Under the pieces are notes generated by a model, which was given only the letters and a program-made list of their open reading frames with translations, made no database searches and was not told the origin of the DNA. Below, one piece after another: positions 26,659 to 36,634 of a stretch of 64,000 nt of DNA. The translations under genes were made by a program, and so were the position numbers. Location of the stretch: contig NTXX01000001.1 of the NCBI GenBank assembly GCA_002559145.1, forward strand, positions 62,001 to 126,000. Reading direction: 5' to 3'. Origin of the DNA: Bacillus sp. AFS006103. Its GTDB lineage: Bacteria; Bacillota; Bacilli; Bacillales; Cytobacillaceae. How positions within the stretch are numbered: position 1 is the stretch's first letter; each line of letters begins with the position of its first letter.

Positions 26659-27786
26659 TTATTCTAAGAAATCCTTTAACCGTTTGCTGCGACTAGGGTG
26701 CCGTAACTTACGCAATGCCTTTGCTTCAATTTGACGGATACGCTCACGAGTAACACCGAAGACTTTTCCTACCTCTTCAAGTGTACGAGTACGGCCATCA
26801 TCCAGTCCAAACCGGAGGCGAAGGACATTTTCTTCCCTATCTGTCAAAGTATCCAAGACATCTTCAAGCTGCTCTTTTAATAATTCATAAGCAGCATGCT
26901 CTGATGGTGAGGTTGCATCCTGATCTTCAATAAAATCACCGAGGTGAGAATCATCCTCTTCACCAATAGGTGTTTCCAGTGAGACAGGCTCTTGGGCAAT
27001 TTTCAATATTTCCCTAACTTTATCAGGCGTTAAATCCATATCTTCACCAATTTCTTCTGGTGTTGGCTCGCGGCCAAGATCCTGAAGTAATTGACGTTGA
27101 ACACGAATCAGTTTATTTATGGTTTCAACCATATGCACAGGAATACGGATAGTCCTTGCTTGGTCTGCAATCGCACGTGTGATTGCTTGGCGGATCCACC
27201 ATGTTGCATAGGTACTAAATTTAAAGCCTTTTCGATAATCAAACTTCTCAACAGCTTTGATTAGACCCATATTACCTTCTTGAATAAGATCAAGAAACAG
27301 CATTCCACGACCTACGTACCGTTTTGCAATACTTACTACAAGTCGGAGGTTTGCTTCAGCAAGACGTCGTTTTGCTTCTTCGTCGCCTGCTTCAATTCGG
27401 TTAGCCAGTTTAATTTCTTCTTCAGCAGAAAGCAAATCAACACGGCCGATTTCTTTTAAGTACATACGAACCGGATCATTAATTTTAACCCCGGGTGGGA
27501 CGCTAAGATCATTTAGATCAAACTCATCATCATCACCTTTAGCTATTTGCTTAGGATTTGGATCTTCTTCACTTTCACCAACTAATTCAATACCTTGATC
27601 ACCGAGGAACTCGTAAAATTCGTCCATTTGGTGTGAGTCTAGTTCAAAATTAGCTAATTTCTCAGCAATATCATCATAGGCAAGGACGCCGGTTTTTTTA
27701 CCCAGTGCCGTTAACTGGTCTTTCACTTGTTCAAAAGTGAATTCATTCTCCACTTCTTTTGAACGGGCTGATTTTTCAGCAGCCAT
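26659..27786 (-). CDS. sigA: RNA polymerase primary sigma factor SigA
   Basis: This 375-residue housekeeping sigma factor directs transcription from TTGACA/TATAAT promoters such as those seen in this window. The acidic region 1.1 is followed by region 1.2 ([11 protein letters not shown]), region 2 ([20 protein letters not shown] and [15 protein letters not shown]), region 3 ([14 protein letters not shown]) and region 4 ([20 protein letters not shown]). ATG at 27786 follows GGAGGGG; the frame extends eight codons upstream. It lies 41 bases after dnaG, so the macromolecular-synthesis operon dnaG-sigA is conserved. Confidence 0.98.
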   Translation of the reverse strand: MAAEKSARSKEVENEFTFEQVKDQLTALGKKTGVLAYDDIAEKLANFELDSHQMDEFYEFLGDQGIELVGESEEDPNPKQIAKGDDDEFDLNDLSVPPGVKINDPVRMYLKEIGRVDLLSAEEEIKLANRIEAGDEEAKRRLAEANLRLVVSIAKRYVGRGMLFLDLIQEGNMGLIKAVEKFDYRKGFKFSTYATWWIRQAITRAIADQARTIRIPVHMVETINKLIRVQRQLLQDLGREPTPEEIGEDMDLTPDKVREILKIAQEPVSLETPIGEEDDSHLGDFIEDQDATSPSEHAAYELLKEQLEDVLDTLTDREENVLRLRFGLDDGRTRTLEEVGKVFGVTRERIRQIEAKALRKLRHPSRSKRLKDFLE

Positions 27787-27827
27787 ATGTGCCCCTCCTT
27801 CCAGAATCAAAGACAGTAAAATGGAAT

Positions 27828-29636
27828 CTATAGAGATTTACGCAATTGAATGATTTCCATTGCAATTACAGCAGCTTTGCCATGATCACTTTGTCGCTCG
27901 GCTTCTTTTAGTTCCACTTCTTTTTCTTTTATCTTTAACAATTTTTGATAATTCAACACCTGTTTGATATAATCAGTTAATTCTTGACTGCTTAGCTCGT
28001 CGTTTATAGACATCATTTCAATATTGGCAACCATTCTTCTAAGATTATCATCTTGAATATAGGATAAAAACGTACTTGAATCAGGTTCGAAATGATCCTC
28101 ATAAAATCCTAACAGATAAGTTATTATTGCCTGATGTTCATCGATATTAAACGTGTTTCCCTGTAATAAATCTTGAACTTTATAAGCAACATCTCGATCT
28201 TTTAGCATATGAGCGATTAATCGCCTTTCCGCTGTGTAATGTTTCGGTTTAAGCTCACTTTCTTTTTTAGGGATTACAATGGGTTTATTAACAGGCTGGT
28301 TTTTTCCGGATGTATTTCTTTTATCAGCAAAGAACATCTGCTTTTGCTGCTGTTTTAATGCATCTAATGAAAGTGAAAACTCTGCTGCAAGCTGCCGCAA
28401 ATAATGATCTCTTTCAACCGCTTTATTCAAATTGCTAATTTCTTTAATTATCACTTCGATATAGGCAAGCCTATCTCCTTCTTGCTGAAGGTTTTTACCT
28501 CTGCGAAAGTAAAGAAATTTGAACGCCATCCACGTTAGACTTGCACCGATAACTTCATTACGGAATTTTTCGGGACCGTGCTTTTTAATATATTCATCGG
28601 GATCCATGCCATCTGGCATCATCGCAACTTTTATCTGAAAGCCTGCATTATTGAGATGATTCCCAGCTCGAAAAGCAGCTTCAATTCCCGCCTTATCTGA
28701 ATCGTAGCAGATGGTTACGGATTGGACACTTTGCCTTAAAAGGGCTATATGTTCATCTGTCAAGGATGTCCCCATCGTGGCAATGCCATTTTCCACACCC
28801 GAACGATCTGCGGATATGACATCAGCAAATCCTTCCAATAAAACAGCGTATTGCAATTTTTTTAAACTCGGCTTAGCATTATGATAATTATATAAAATTT
28901 TACTTTTATTAAAGATTGGTGTTTCAGGACTATTTAGATATTTGGGCTCTTCGGCCCCTAGTGATCTGCCTGAAAACGCAATCGTATTACCATTTCGGTC
29001 AAAAATTGGAAACATTATTCGATCCCTAAATCGATCGAAGTAAGACCCATCCCTTTCACGTTTGATAATTAATCCGGCCTTCTCCATCCATTCAGGCGGG
29101 AAATCTCTTTTAGACAGAAATTTATAAACAAAATCCCATGAATTTAGGGAATACCCAATTTGAAATTTATCAATCGATTCTCGTGTAAATCCCCGGCTTA
29201 GCAGATACTCCAAAGCGTGCTCGCCTTCTTTTGTATTTACAAGCAAGTGATGGTAAAATTTCTGTAATAGCTCATGTGCCCCAAGAAAAGCTTGGTGCTC
29301 TTTAGAAACCTTTTTCTCACCATGCCCCCCAGACAAATTAATTTCAAGGTCAATATTTACCTTTGAAGCTAGTTTAAGGGCTGCTTCCTGAAAGGAAATA
29401 CCTTCAAGTTCCATTAAAAAAGAAAAAACATTACCGCCAGCGCCACAGCCAAAACAATGGAAAATTTGTTTATCAATTGATACTGAAAATGATGGGGTAC
29501 TTTCTCCATGGAATGGACATAATCCGAAGTAATTTCGCCCTTGTTTTTTCAGTTGAACATAATCGCTGATTACTTCGACAATATCAACAGACTGACGAAT
29601 TTGATCAATCTTTTCTTCGGCAATGCGCTCTGCCAT
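27828..29636 (-). CDS. dnaG: DNA primase DnaG
   Basis: This 602-residue replication primase makes RNA primers for DnaE/PolC with the DnaC helicase. The N-terminal CHC2 zinc finger has C40, H43, C61 and C64 (LCPFHGE and FHCFGCG). The TOPRIM catalytic core holds LLEGFADV and CYDSDKAG. The C-terminal 150 residues are the helicase-binding domain. AUG and GGAGTTG define the start. It is first in dnaG-sigA; the gene yqxD that precedes dnaG in B. subtilis is absent. Confidence 0.97.
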   Translation of the reverse strand: MAERIAEEKIDQIRQSVDIVEVISDYVQLKKQGRNYFGLCPFHGESTPSFSVSIDKQIFHCFGCGAGGNVFSFLMELEGISFQEAALKLASKVNIDLEINLSGGHGEKKVSKEHQAFLGAHELLQKFYHHLLVNTKEGEHALEYLLSRGFTRESIDKFQIGYSLNSWDFVYKFLSKRDFPPEWMEKAGLIIKRERDGSYFDRFRDRIMFPIFDRNGNTIAFSGRSLGAEEPKYLNSPETPIFNKSKILYNYHNAKPSLKKLQYAVLLEGFADVISADRSGVENGIATMGTSLTDEHIALLRQSVQSVTICYDSDKAGIEAAFRAGNHLNNAGFQIKVAMMPDGMDPDEYIKKHGPEKFRNEVIGASLTWMAFKFLYFRRGKNLQQEGDRLAYIEVIIKEISNLNKAVERDHYLRQLAAEFSLSLDALKQQQKQMFFADKRNTSGKNQPVNKPIVIPKKESELKPKHYTAERRLIAHMLKDRDVAYKVQDLLQGNTFNIDEHQAIITYLLGFYEDHFEPDSSTFLSYIQDDNLRRMVANIEMMSINDELSSQELTDYIKQVLNYQKLLKIKEKEVELKEAERQSDHGKAAVIAMEIIQLRKSL

Positions 29637-30196
29637 GAAAACAACTCCATTTGTACTATCAGGTATTCGGCAGGCAATCTTTAAATTCCTGCAAATTTCG
29701 ACAAAATTTTTGTTAATTCTGGCGTAATCTTAATCGATCTTCCATTTTGATACGGTTTTGTTCCTTTCTCTTTAGATCTCCCTTCCCATCGTCACCATAT
29801 TTTCAGTTTACATATGTAGAATTTACTTCTTTCATATGGTAATCCTAGGAAGCGACAAAGAGAGAAGAATGGTGTCAAACTTGGATACTATTTCGACAAT
29901 CTCTGCCCTGGGAATGAATCTGCATCGACATAAAATAGTCGGATTGCCTTTCACATAAGTATTAATTCTACATCTCTCCGCATATTCCTTCTTTAAGTAA
30001 TAACTTTTATAAAAGGTTTTATGTCGAATTCTTTTTAGGGGGTTCCCTTGACATCTAACAATAAATAGTTTATTCGTTCACAAGCAAGTCTAAACCTAAA
30101 AAGATATATTTTTATCACAATTTTTTATTATAGTACATTTATTATCATTTTACCATAACTTTTTATCATTATTATTCCACTTTCTATCAGTAGAAA
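29637..30196. other. 560-base AT-rich intergenic region upstream of dnaG
   Basis: I see no convincing gene here. The region must carry the dnaG-sigA promoter(s), but no strong SigA match on the minus strand stands out. An 11-base inverted repeat, TCGACATAAAA (29925-29935) and TTTTATGTCGA (30017-30027), is the main visible structure. TTGACA occurs at 30048-30053 on the plus strand with no gene behind it. Confidence 0.5.
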
Positions 30197-30221
30197 ACAC
30201 ATAATCTAATGATTATGTGTT
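30197..30221 (-). terminator. Intrinsic terminator of ppsR
   Basis: A perfect stem ACACATAATC/GATTATGTGT with loop ATTA followed by TTTCT lies at the ppsR stop codon. Confidence 0.8.
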
Positions 30222-31029
30222 AAGATCTCCCTTTATGAATATAATTTAGGATAACATTTGCCGTTTCTTCTACGGCTTTATTGGTAACATCAATAACAGG
30301 ACAGTTTATTTTCTTCACAATTTTTTCAAAAAAGATTAACTCTGCTTTAATACGTTCAATATTGGCGTAACTGGCCTTATCATTTAACCCTAAGGAAATT
30401 AATCGTTCCTTTCTGATATTATTTAACTTTTCTGGGCTTATTTTCAAACCGAAGCATTTCTCGATTGGAACCCTATAAAGTTCTTCTGGCGGGTCAACTT
30501 CTGGAACAAGCGGGACATTCGCAACCTTTAAACGTTTATGAGCTAGATACTGAGATAGTGGCGTCTTGGAAGTTCTTGATACACCAATTAAGACAATATC
30601 TGCTTTTAATATGCCTCTTGGGTCACGACCATCATCATATTTTACGGCGAATTCAATCGCTTCCACTTTTTTAAAATAATCCTCATCTAACTTACGAACA
30701 AGTCCCGGCTCACAAAGAGGTGTCTTTCCACTGAAAACTTGAATCTGATCCATGATTGGGCCAATTAAATCAACAGCCAAGATCCCTTCCTTTTCCGCTC
30801 TTTCCTTGATATATGTACGCATTTCAGGTTTGACAAGCGTAAAGGCAATCATAGCTTTATCCAGTAAAACAAGGGAAAGGACTTCATCAATATGCTCCTG
30901 ATCCTCCACATAGGGAAATCTTTTTAAAGTCATCCCGGAGCCATTAAACTGGCTTATTGCTGCTTTGGTAACTAATTCAGCTGTTTCCCCCACTGAATCA
31001 GATACAACATAAATAATTGGTAAACTCAT
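30220..31029 (-). CDS. ppsR: Pyruvate, phosphate dikinase regulatory protein (bifunctional kinase/phosphorylase)
   Basis: This 269-residue DUF299 protein controls a PEP synthase/PPDK-type enzyme by ADP-dependent phosphorylation and Pi-dependent dephosphorylation of a Thr. It starts [16 protein letters not shown] and has the nucleotide-binding loop [15 protein letters not shown] near residue 150. The gene pair ccpN-ppsR matches B. subtilis yqzB-yqfL, where the second protein modulates CcpN activity in gluconeogenic control. It lies 40 bases after ccpN in the same unit. Confidence 0.93.
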   Translation of the reverse strand: MSLPIIYVVSDSVGETAELVTKAAISQFNGSGMTLKRFPYVEDQEHIDEVLSLVLLDKAMIAFTLVKPEMRTYIKERAEKEGILAVDLIGPIMDQIQVFSGKTPLCEPGLVRKLDEDYFKKVEAIEFAVKYDDGRDPRGILKADIVLIGVSRTSKTPLSQYLAHKRLKVANVPLVPEVDPPEELYRVPIEKCFGLKISPEKLNNIRKERLISLGLNDKASYANIERIKAELIFFEKIVKKINCPVIDVTNKAVEETANVILNYIHKGRS

Positions 31030-31069
31030 TCTCCCTCAACAACCCCTCTTCAAGTTAACTTTCCGTTTG

Positions 31070-31690
31070 TTACTCATCACCAAGTGCCACAAAAGCCTTT
31101 GTAATGTTAGTCTTCGTTAATCGCCCGATAACTTCATACCCATTTTCTGTTTTTCGAACAATTGGCAGGGCATCAATTTGTTTTTCAATTAATTTTTTTG
31201 CGATATCAATCAATAAATCGTCCCGTTCACACATGGTGATATTTGGCATTCTGGTCATAATAATATTGACAGGAATAGAGGTAAGCTCTTGCTTCCCTAT
31301 ACTTGCTCTAAGCAAATCTTTCCTTGATAGTACTCCAACAAGAATGGTATTTTGATCCACTACAAATAAGGTTCCCACATCCTCAAGGAACATGGTACAA
31401 ATAGCATCGTAAACGGAGATATTTTCGTTCACTACTACAGGAATGGATTGATAATCTTTTACATATATTTTTTGTAGATTTTCGGTCAACAGCTGTGTCC
31501 CAGACTTTCCAGTATAAAAATAACCGACTCGCGGTCTTGCATCTAAAAAGCCTGCCATTGTCAATATTGCAAGATCTGGCCTTAATGTAGCTCTGGTCAG
31601 ACTTAATTGATCTGCAATATGCTCCCCGGTAATTGGTCCATTTTCTTTTACAATTTGCAAAATATGTTCTTGCCGTTTGGTCAGTTCGAT
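31070..31690 (-). CDS. ccpN: Transcriptional repressor CcpN with anomalous start region
   Basis: This repressor of gluconeogenic genes (gapB, pckA in B. subtilis) has an N-terminal HTH (residues to about 60, GEHIADQLSLTRATLRPDLA) and two CBS domains (about 70-205) that sense nucleotides. Codons from 31693 to 31661 read T-I-E-L-T-K-R-Q-E-H-I, as at the family N-terminus, but hold no ATG, GTG or TTG. An in-frame TGA sits at 31694-31696. The strong site AAAGGTGGTG is spaced for ATC at 31690, used here as a tentative start. CTG at 31684 or TTG at 31660 are alternatives, the latter cutting into the HTH. Confidence 0.85.
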   Translation of the reverse strand: MELTKRQEHILQIVKENGPITGEHIADQLSLTRATLRPDLAILTMAGFLDARPRVGYFYTGKSGTQLLTENLQKIYVKDYQSIPVVVNENISVYDAICTMFLEDVGTLFVVDQNTILVGVLSRKDLLRASIGKQELTSIPVNIIMTRMPNITMCERDDLLIDIAKKLIEKQIDALPIVRKTENGYEVIGRLTKTNITKAFVALGDE

Positions 31691-31785
31691 TGTTCACACC
31701 ACCTTTGTATTACTTTTAGAGGAGATTACACACGACTTTCTAAAAGTCATACTTATTAGGAATATTATATACTAATGAATGTATT

Positions 31786-31813
31786 AAGAAAACTCGCCAA
31801 ATGGCGAGTTTCT
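31786..31813 (-). terminator. Intrinsic terminator of glyS
   Basis: The stem AAACTCGCC/GGCGAGTTT with loop ATTT is followed by TCTTAAT on the minus strand after the glyS stop. Confidence 0.82.
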
Positions 31814-31815
31814 CA

Positions 31816-33198
31816 TTAAAACGTCATCTTTTCTTGTAAAAAGCTAACCAGGTCTTGGATTGGGATACGTTTTTGCTCCATTGTATCACGGTCCCGAACT
31901 GTAACCATATGATCTTCTTTAGAATCGAAATCAAAGGTGATACAATACGGTGTCCCGATTTCATCATGACGGCGATAGCGTTTGCCAATAGAACCTGATT
32001 CGTCATAATCCACTGAAAAGTGCTTAGCTAAAGCAGCGAATACTTCACGTGCTTCTTCAGACAGCTTCTTCGATAACGGAAGGACTGCCGCCTTGAACGG
32101 GGCCAAGGCTGGGTGGAAATGCATGACTGTTCTAGATGTACCATCTTCAAGCTGTTCTTCGTCATAAGCATCAATTAAGAAGGCTAAGGTCACCCGATCC
32201 GCTCCTAAGGAAGGTTCAATACAGAATGGTACATACTTCTCATTTGTTTCAGGGTCAAGATAATGGAAATCTTCACCCGAAAACTCCATATGCTGCTTCA
32301 AATCATAATCTGTTCTTGAGGCAACACCCCACAGTTCACCCCAGCCAAACGGGAACTTAAATTCAAAATCAGTAGTTGCATTACTATAATGCGATAGTTC
32401 ATCTTCAGAGTGGTCTCGAAGACGTAAATTTTCCTTGGTAAGACCTAAAGACATTAACCAGTTTTCAGCAAATTGTTTCCAATAATCAAACCATTTAAGC
32501 TCTTCACCAGGCTTACAGAAAAATTCAAGTTCCATTTGTTCAAACTCTCTAGTCCGGAACGTAAAGTTACCTGGAGTTATTTCATTACGAAAACTTTTTC
32601 CAATTTGAGCAATACCAAACGGCATTTTCTTTCTCATCGTCCGCTGAACATTTTTAAAATTCACGAAAATACCTTGGGCTGTTTCAGGGCGAAGGAATAT
32701 TTCATTTGTACTTGATTCTGTTACCCCTTGGAAGGTTTTAAACATTAAATTAAACTGACGAATTCCTGTAAAATCATGACTGCCACAGTCTGGACAGGCA
32801 ATATTGTGCTCTTTAACCATTTCTTCCATTTTTTCAAATGGTAAGCCGTCAACAACCAATTCAATCCCTTTTTCATCAAGCGCATTTTCAATTAATTTAT
32901 CGGCACGATGACGTGCTTTACAATTTTTACAGTCAATCATTGGATCATTAAAGTTCCCAATATGTCCTGAAGCTTCCCATGTACGGGGATTCATTAGAAT
33001 ACTTGCATCTAAGCCAACATTGTACGGCGACTCTTGAACAAATTTTTTCCACCATGCCTGCTTAATATTATTCTTAAATTCAACTCCTAACGGGCCGTAA
33101 TCCCAAGTATTAGCGAGTCCTCCGTAAATCTCTGAACCTGGAAATATAAATCCTCTGTGCTTCGCATGTGAGACGATTTGTTCCATTGTTACTTTCAT
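31816..33198 (-). CDS. glyS: Glycine--tRNA ligase, single-chain (alpha2) type
   Basis: This 460-residue class II synthetase charges tRNA-Gly. The class II motifs are seen: motif 2 around [20 protein letters not shown] and motif 3 in [11 protein letters not shown] CxxC zinc-like insert (CKNC and CPDC) and a C-terminal anticodon-binding domain follow the eukaryote/alpha2 plan, unlike the alpha2-beta2 GlyQ-GlyS of B. subtilis. ATG at 33198 follows AAAGGAGC; an ATG 11 codons upstream falls in the leader. Expression is controlled by the T-box leader directly upstream. Confidence 0.96.
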   Translation of the reverse strand: MKVTMEQIVSHAKHRGFIFPGSEIYGGLANTWDYGPLGVEFKNNIKQAWWKKFVQESPYNVGLDASILMNPRTWEASGHIGNFNDPMIDCKNCKARHRADKLIENALDEKGIELVVDGLPFEKMEEMVKEHNIACPDCGSHDFTGIRQFNLMFKTFQGVTESSTNEIFLRPETAQGIFVNFKNVQRTMRKKMPFGIAQIGKSFRNEITPGNFTFRTREFEQMELEFFCKPGEELKWFDYWKQFAENWLMSLGLTKENLRLRDHSEDELSHYSNATTDFEFKFPFGWGELWGVASRTDYDLKQHMEFSGEDFHYLDPETNEKYVPFCIEPSLGADRVTLAFLIDAYDEEQLEDGTSRTVMHFHPALAPFKAAVLPLSKKLSEEAREVFAALAKHFSVDYDESGSIGKRYRRHDEIGTPYCITFDFDSKEDHMVTVRDRDTMEQKRIPIQDLVSFLQEKMTF

Positions 33199-33232
33199 TG
33201 AAATTGCTCCTTTTAATAAATTTGCTTTCAAA

Positions 33233-33455
33233 CAAAAAAACTCTCGTTCCTATGCTTATTAGCATAGGGACGAGAGTTACCCGCGGTTCCACCCTAATTG
33301 CTGTAAAAATACAGCCTCTTTAATCGTGTTATTTAACACATTAGCTTGCTCAGGAACGCCTTCCTTAGTGCCCTATACCCTAGCTTCCACCACCCTAGGT
33401 TCGCTTTTATAGAGATGACTAAGTACTCTTTTCCGTCAATGCAAATATTTTATTA
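33233..33455 (-). ncRNA. Glycyl T-box leader of glyS
   Basis: The minus strand carries the conserved T-box sequence AGGGTGGAACCGCGGG (33281-33296), followed by a terminator hairpin ACTCTCGT...ACGAGAGT with a run of seven T residues (33233-33278). Upstream are Stem I elements, including AGTA-like GAGTACTTAG and a specifier bulge in GGAAGGCGTTCC. The GGC at 33358-33360 is a glycine codon. The layout closely follows the B. subtilis glyQS leader. Uncharged tRNA-Gly should favour the antiterminator. Confidence 0.93.
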
Positions 33456-33461
33456 AAGAAA

Positions 33462-33490
33462 ATAATAGCGAAAACTCCAAACATTGTCAA
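33462..33490 (-). promoter_or_regulatory. SigA promoter of the glyS T-box transcript
   Basis: TTGACA (33485-33490), a 17-base spacer and TATTAT (33462-33467) on the minus strand lie just upstream of the leader. The promoter lies within 10 bases of the recO stop codon side. Confidence 0.85.
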
Positions 33491-33497
33491 CTGTCAA

Positions 33498-34250
33498 TTA
33501 TAAGAGATTACGAAATTTATCCATCGAATTAAGAAACTTCTTCGTTTTGAGATGAAGACCCGAGTACTCTTCATAGTAAGAAGTAATAACATTCTTAAGC
33601 TCAGCCTTCGTCTCAGCTTTCACAGAAATATTTCCTAACCTAGAAAGATCAAAATAATAAAATAGCCTGATTAATTTAACCGCACTAGGTGATAATTTAT
33701 AATGGTACGGATCCTTATCTAGACATCGATGACAGATAAACCCGCCTTCACGAATGGAAAAAGAAAAAAGTCCGTCTGTATTGCCACAAATAGAACATTG
33801 ATTCAAGATTGGATTTAATCCCAACATATTTAACATTTTCATCTCATAAATATTCATGAGTATATCCGGATCGTAGCCTTCATTCAAGTAATTCAATGTT
33901 TGATAGAGCAATTCAAAATGATAAGGATTTGGTTTTTTTTCTTCCGTGCATTTATCGGTTAACTCGACAATATAACTTGCATAGGCCGTTAAAAAAATGT
34001 CTTCACCTATTGACCTTAAGGAGGTAGCAGTTTCTCCCTGCTGCATACTTCCTAATCCAGATCCTCTATTAATTAGAAAATAACCATGGGTAAAAAGCTG
34101 TGTAATCGAGGAAAGGCGGCTGTTTGGCTTTTTTGCACCACGAGCCATTACGCCCACCTTTCCCCATTCCCTAGTATATAAAGTCACAATCTTATTTGTT
34201 TCACCATAATCTGTTGTTCTAATAACAATGCCTTCACACTTTTGAAGCAT
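33498..34250 (-). CDS. recO: DNA repair protein RecO
   Basis: This 250-residue recombination mediator loads RecA with RecR and anneals single strands. It has an N-terminal OB fold ([17 protein letters not shown] onward), a helical core, and a zinc motif [14 protein letters not shown] with [11 protein letters not shown] at 34250 is eight bases after AGAAGGTG; GTG three codons upstream is less well placed. The order era-yqzL-recO is conserved in Bacillus. Confidence 0.95.
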   Translation of the reverse strand: MLQKCEGIVIRTTDYGETNKIVTLYTREWGKVGVMARGAKKPNSRLSSITQLFTHGYFLINRGSGLGSMQQGETATSLRSIGEDIFLTAYASYIVELTDKCTEEKKPNPYHFELLYQTLNYLNEGYDPDILMNIYEMKMLNMLGLNPILNQCSICGNTDGLFSFSIREGGFICHRCLDKDPYHYKLSPSAVKLIRLFYYFDLSRLGNISVKAETKAELKNVITSYYEEYSGLHLKTKKFLNSMDKFRNLL

Positions 34251-34284
34251 TATTGTCACCTTCTAAAGTAGCACGAAGACAAAC

Positions 34285-34428
34285 TTATGAAACGGGAAAA
34301 TCGATTTGTGCTAGCTCATCATTCAGATTTCCGGGTATTTCTTGGTTTTCCTTCTCTAGTTCTTTAATGAGAAGATATGTGTCAATATTACCTGTTTGAA
34401 GGAATACTTTCCACGTAAAATCCATCAT
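34285..34428 (-). CDS. yqzL: Small conserved protein YqzL
   Basis: This 47-residue protein reads MMDFTWKVFLQTGNIDTYLL then IKELEKENQEIPGNLNDELA and ends QIDFPVS. It closely matches, from memory, B. subtilis YqzL, which lies at the same place between era and recO. Function unknown. AAAGGTGGGG precedes the two adjacent ATG codons (34428 and 34425). It is probably cotranscribed with era and recO. Confidence 0.9.
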   Translation of the reverse strand: MMDFTWKVFLQTGNIDTYLLIKELEKENQEIPGNLNDELAQIDFPVS

Positions 34429-34607
34429 CGAAAACCCCACCTTTCATATTTAGCCTAGCTTTCATTCGGTCCCAAACCTTACAATTATCATAGCCTGCCA
34501 GCGCAAAAATCATAAGACAAAATATTTGTTAATGTTGTCCATGCATAATTTTAAATAAACGGGAGTATTTTAGTTAGGGTTATTAGAAAAGAGCTAGTCA
34601 ATATTAA

Positions 34608-35531
34608 TCAATATTCATCTTCATTGAAGCCATAATCTCGAAGCTGGGACATCTTATTGCGCCAATCTTTTTGAACCTTTACCCATAACTCTAAATACAC
34701 TTTTGACCCGAGGAGATTTTCAATATCCACTCTTGCACGCTTTCCTATTTCTTTTAACATACTTCCTTGTTTTCCAATAATAATTCCTTTTTGCGAATCA
34801 CGTTCAACAATAACAGTTGCCATAACATCAATAATATCTTTTCCTTCTCGACGCTCCATTTTGTCAAGAACCACAGCTAAAGAGTGGGGAATTTCCTCTC
34901 GTGTTAAGTGGAGGGCTTTTTCCCTGATTAACTCTGTGATAATAAAGCGTTCAGGGTGATCAGTAACCTGGTCTGCTGGATAGTACTGCGGTCCCTCTGG
35001 TAAGAAAGACTTTATCTGACCCAACAGTTGCTCCACATTGTTACCTTCTAGCGCAGAGATTGGCACAATTTCTTTAAAAGGATATTTTTCTTTATATGAT
35101 TCAATTATCGGCAATAATTGATCAGGGTGTACTTGATCAATTTTATTTATTACAAGGAAGATAGGTGTATTTACTGTGTGGAATTTTTCAAGAATAAATT
35201 CTTCACCACGTCCAAATCCTTCTTCAGCATTTACCATAAATAGAATCAAATCAACCTCTTTAAGCGTATTTACAGCTACCTTCATCATAAAATCGCCTAA
35301 TTTATGTTTTGGTTTATGGATACCTGGAGTATCTATAAAAATCATTTGGGCGTCATCTACTGTTAATACGCCTTGGATTTTGTTACGGGTGGTTTGTGCC
35401 TTATCACTCATGATGGCAATCTTTTGGCCAATCACGCGATTAAGAAATGTGGATTTACCTACATTTGGACGGCCAATAATCGAAATAAAACCTGATTTGT
35501 AGCCTTTGCTTGCGTTCTCATTATTCAGCAT
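34608..35531 (-). CDS. era: GTPase Era
   Basis: This 307-residue GTPase is needed for 16S rRNA maturation and 30S assembly. The G domain has G1 GRPNVGKST near residue 20, G3 DTPG, G4 NKID and G5 ISALEG. The C-terminal KH domain (about residues 200-295) holds [21 protein letters not shown] before the ATG lies inside the last codons of the cdd remnant. In many Bacillus genomes cdd and era overlap in the same way. Confidence 0.96.
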   Translation of the reverse strand: MLNNENASKGYKSGFISIIGRPNVGKSTFLNRVIGQKIAIMSDKAQTTRNKIQGVLTVDDAQMIFIDTPGIHKPKHKLGDFMMKVAVNTLKEVDLILFMVNAEEGFGRGEEFILEKFHTVNTPIFLVINKIDQVHPDQLLPIIESYKEKYPFKEIVPISALEGNNVEQLLGQIKSFLPEGPQYYPADQVTDHPERFIITELIREKALHLTREEIPHSLAVVLDKMERREGKDIIDVMATVIVERDSQKGIIIGKQGSMLKEIGKRARVDIENLLGSKVYLELWVKVQKDWRNKMSQLRDYGFNEDEY

Positions 35532-35595
35532 GTAAATCCTCCTGTGTGAAGGATGTTGCCTGGATTGCTTCTACAATTAGTTGATCAATGTTCAC
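35521..35595 (-). pseudogene. cdd: Cytidine deaminase remnant with large in-frame internal deletion
   Basis: A 24-codon frame starting GTG at 35595 (with GGAAGGGA upstream) reads [13 protein letters not shown] then [11 protein letters not shown]. The first part resembles the N-terminus of Bacillus cytidine deaminase and the last part its C-terminus (GAF-xx-EDLH-E), while the whole catalytic core, including the zinc ligands, is missing. The frame is kept, and its end overlaps the era start and contains era's ribosome-binding site. Catalytic function is impossible; whether the short peptide is made, and helps era translation, is unknown. Confidence 0.7.
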
Positions 35596-35635
35596 TTTTG
35601 TTCTTCCCTTCCAGCAAGACTCTGCTGTTTCTTTA

Positions 35636-35678
35636 TTTTACCTCAAAATTGTGTGAAAATCATTAGGTTGAGGTAAAA
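35636..35678. repeat. 11-bp inverted repeat between dgkA and the cdd remnant
   Basis: TTTTACCTCAA (35636-35646) and TTGAGGTAAAA (35668-35678) are perfect inverted copies with a 21-base spacer. There is no T-run, so it is not an obvious terminator. Confidence 0.5.
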
Positions 35679-35802
35679 AAATTAAAAAATTAGAATTTTC
35701 TCATAAATCAGCATGTCTATTTATTTTGCTGATAAGTTATTTTACCGAATCACGTTACTCATTTCAAATGACAGCGAATAAACTTTTTTCAGCTTGACTT
35801 TT

Positions 35803-36180
35803 TTAAAACCTTTGTATGTATGGAAAAAAGATAAATATCCCAATTGCAATCGAAAGAACAGCATAGATCAACACCGCACCAGCCGCCATATCCTTTGCCT
35901 GTTTAGCTAAAGGATGATACTCAGCGGTAACAAGATCAACAACTCTCTCGATTGCGGTATTCACTAATTCCAATGCAAACATACCTCCAATAGCAAATAG
36001 GATAAATATCCATTCCATTTTTGTAATCGAAAAATAATAGGAAACAAGTAAAACAATAATTGAGCAAAATAAATGGCTCTTCATATTTTTCTCTGACTTC
36101 AGGGCAACCAGAATTCCCGCGAATGCATTAGAAAATGTTCCTAGCCATGACTGCTGCGGTCGTTTATCGTTTGAGTCCAT
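35803..36180 (-). CDS. dgkA: Undecaprenol kinase DgkA
   Basis: This 125-residue membrane kinase phosphorylates undecaprenol (and diacylglycerol weakly), recycling the lipid carrier of wall synthesis. Three helices are visible. The catalytic signature lies in the second half, with the conserved Glu and Asn in [15 protein letters not shown] and the basic-polar loop [17 protein letters not shown]. It overlaps the end of ybeY by 17 bases. cdd, which follows dgkA in B. subtilis, is here only a remnant. Confidence 0.93.
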   Translation of the reverse strand: MDSNDKRPQQSWLGTFSNAFAGILVALKSEKNMKSHLFCSIIVLLVSYYFSITKMEWIFILFAIGGMFALELVNTAIERVVDLVTAEYHPLAKQAKDMAAGAVLIYAVLSIAIGIFIFFPYIQRF

Positions 36181-36634
36181 ACTCGTCTAATATTTCCTTT
36201 TGCCGTGTGAACATTTCTGTCTCTTCTTCTTCAGTCATATGATCATAGCCAAGAAGATGAAGGAAGCCATGTACTGCTAGAAAACCAAGTTCACGTAAAA
36301 AGGAATGTCCATATTCTTCTGCCTGCTCAATTGCTTTAGGAATGGAGATAATAATATCACCCAAGACGCGAGGCATATCGGCCCCAATTAGCTCCACCTC
36401 GCCTTCTCCTAGTTCCTCCATAGCAAACGAAATAACATCCGTAGGCTTGTCTTTATCGCGGTATTCTCGGTTAATTTCCTGTATTCTTTCATTCGATACA
36501 AATGTAATGGAAACTTCGCTATGCGCTTCAACCATTTGTTTCTTAGCCGCAAAGGTGATTACCCTTTCAATTTCAAGCATTTGTTCTTCAGTCAGCTTTT
36601 CAGTTTCGTCGATACAATCAATTAATAATGTCAT
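36164..36634 (-). CDS. ybeY: Endoribonuclease YbeY (rRNA maturation)
   Basis: This 156-residue zinc metalloenzyme acts in 16S rRNA 3'-end processing and 70S quality control. The zinc site [11 protein letters not shown] (H-x3-H-x5-H) is near residue 117. It overlaps pgpH by four bases at its start and dgkA by 17 bases at its end, so the phoH-pgpH-ybeY-dgkA order is conserved. Length and motif make the call firm. Confidence 0.96.
   Translation of the reverse strand: MTLLIDCIDETEKLTEEQMLEIERVITFAAKKQMVEAHSEVSITFVSNERIQEINREYRDKDKPTDVISFAMEELGEGEVELIGADMPRVLGDIIISIPKAIEQAEEYGHSFLRELGFLAVHGFLHLLGYDHMTEEEETEMFTRQKEILDEYGLKR

Noticed and set aside
29869..29958. Possible 29-residue plus-strand peptide gene (starts MVSNLDTIST) after AGAGAGAAG.
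   Set aside because: Very short, no resemblance to any known small protein and no supporting promoter or conservation that can be seen.
30048..30076. TTGACA-17-TATTCG promoter-like pair on the plus strand in the dnaG-ppsR gap.
   Set aside because: No plus-strand gene follows; downstream DNA is the minus-strand ppsR, and the -10 is poor.
31383..31697. Open frame over ccpN beginning with GTG at 31697 close to the AAAGGTGG site.
   Set aside because: Its product is not protein-like beyond chance and it overlaps the well-conserved ccpN frame; kept only as one possible source of initiation.
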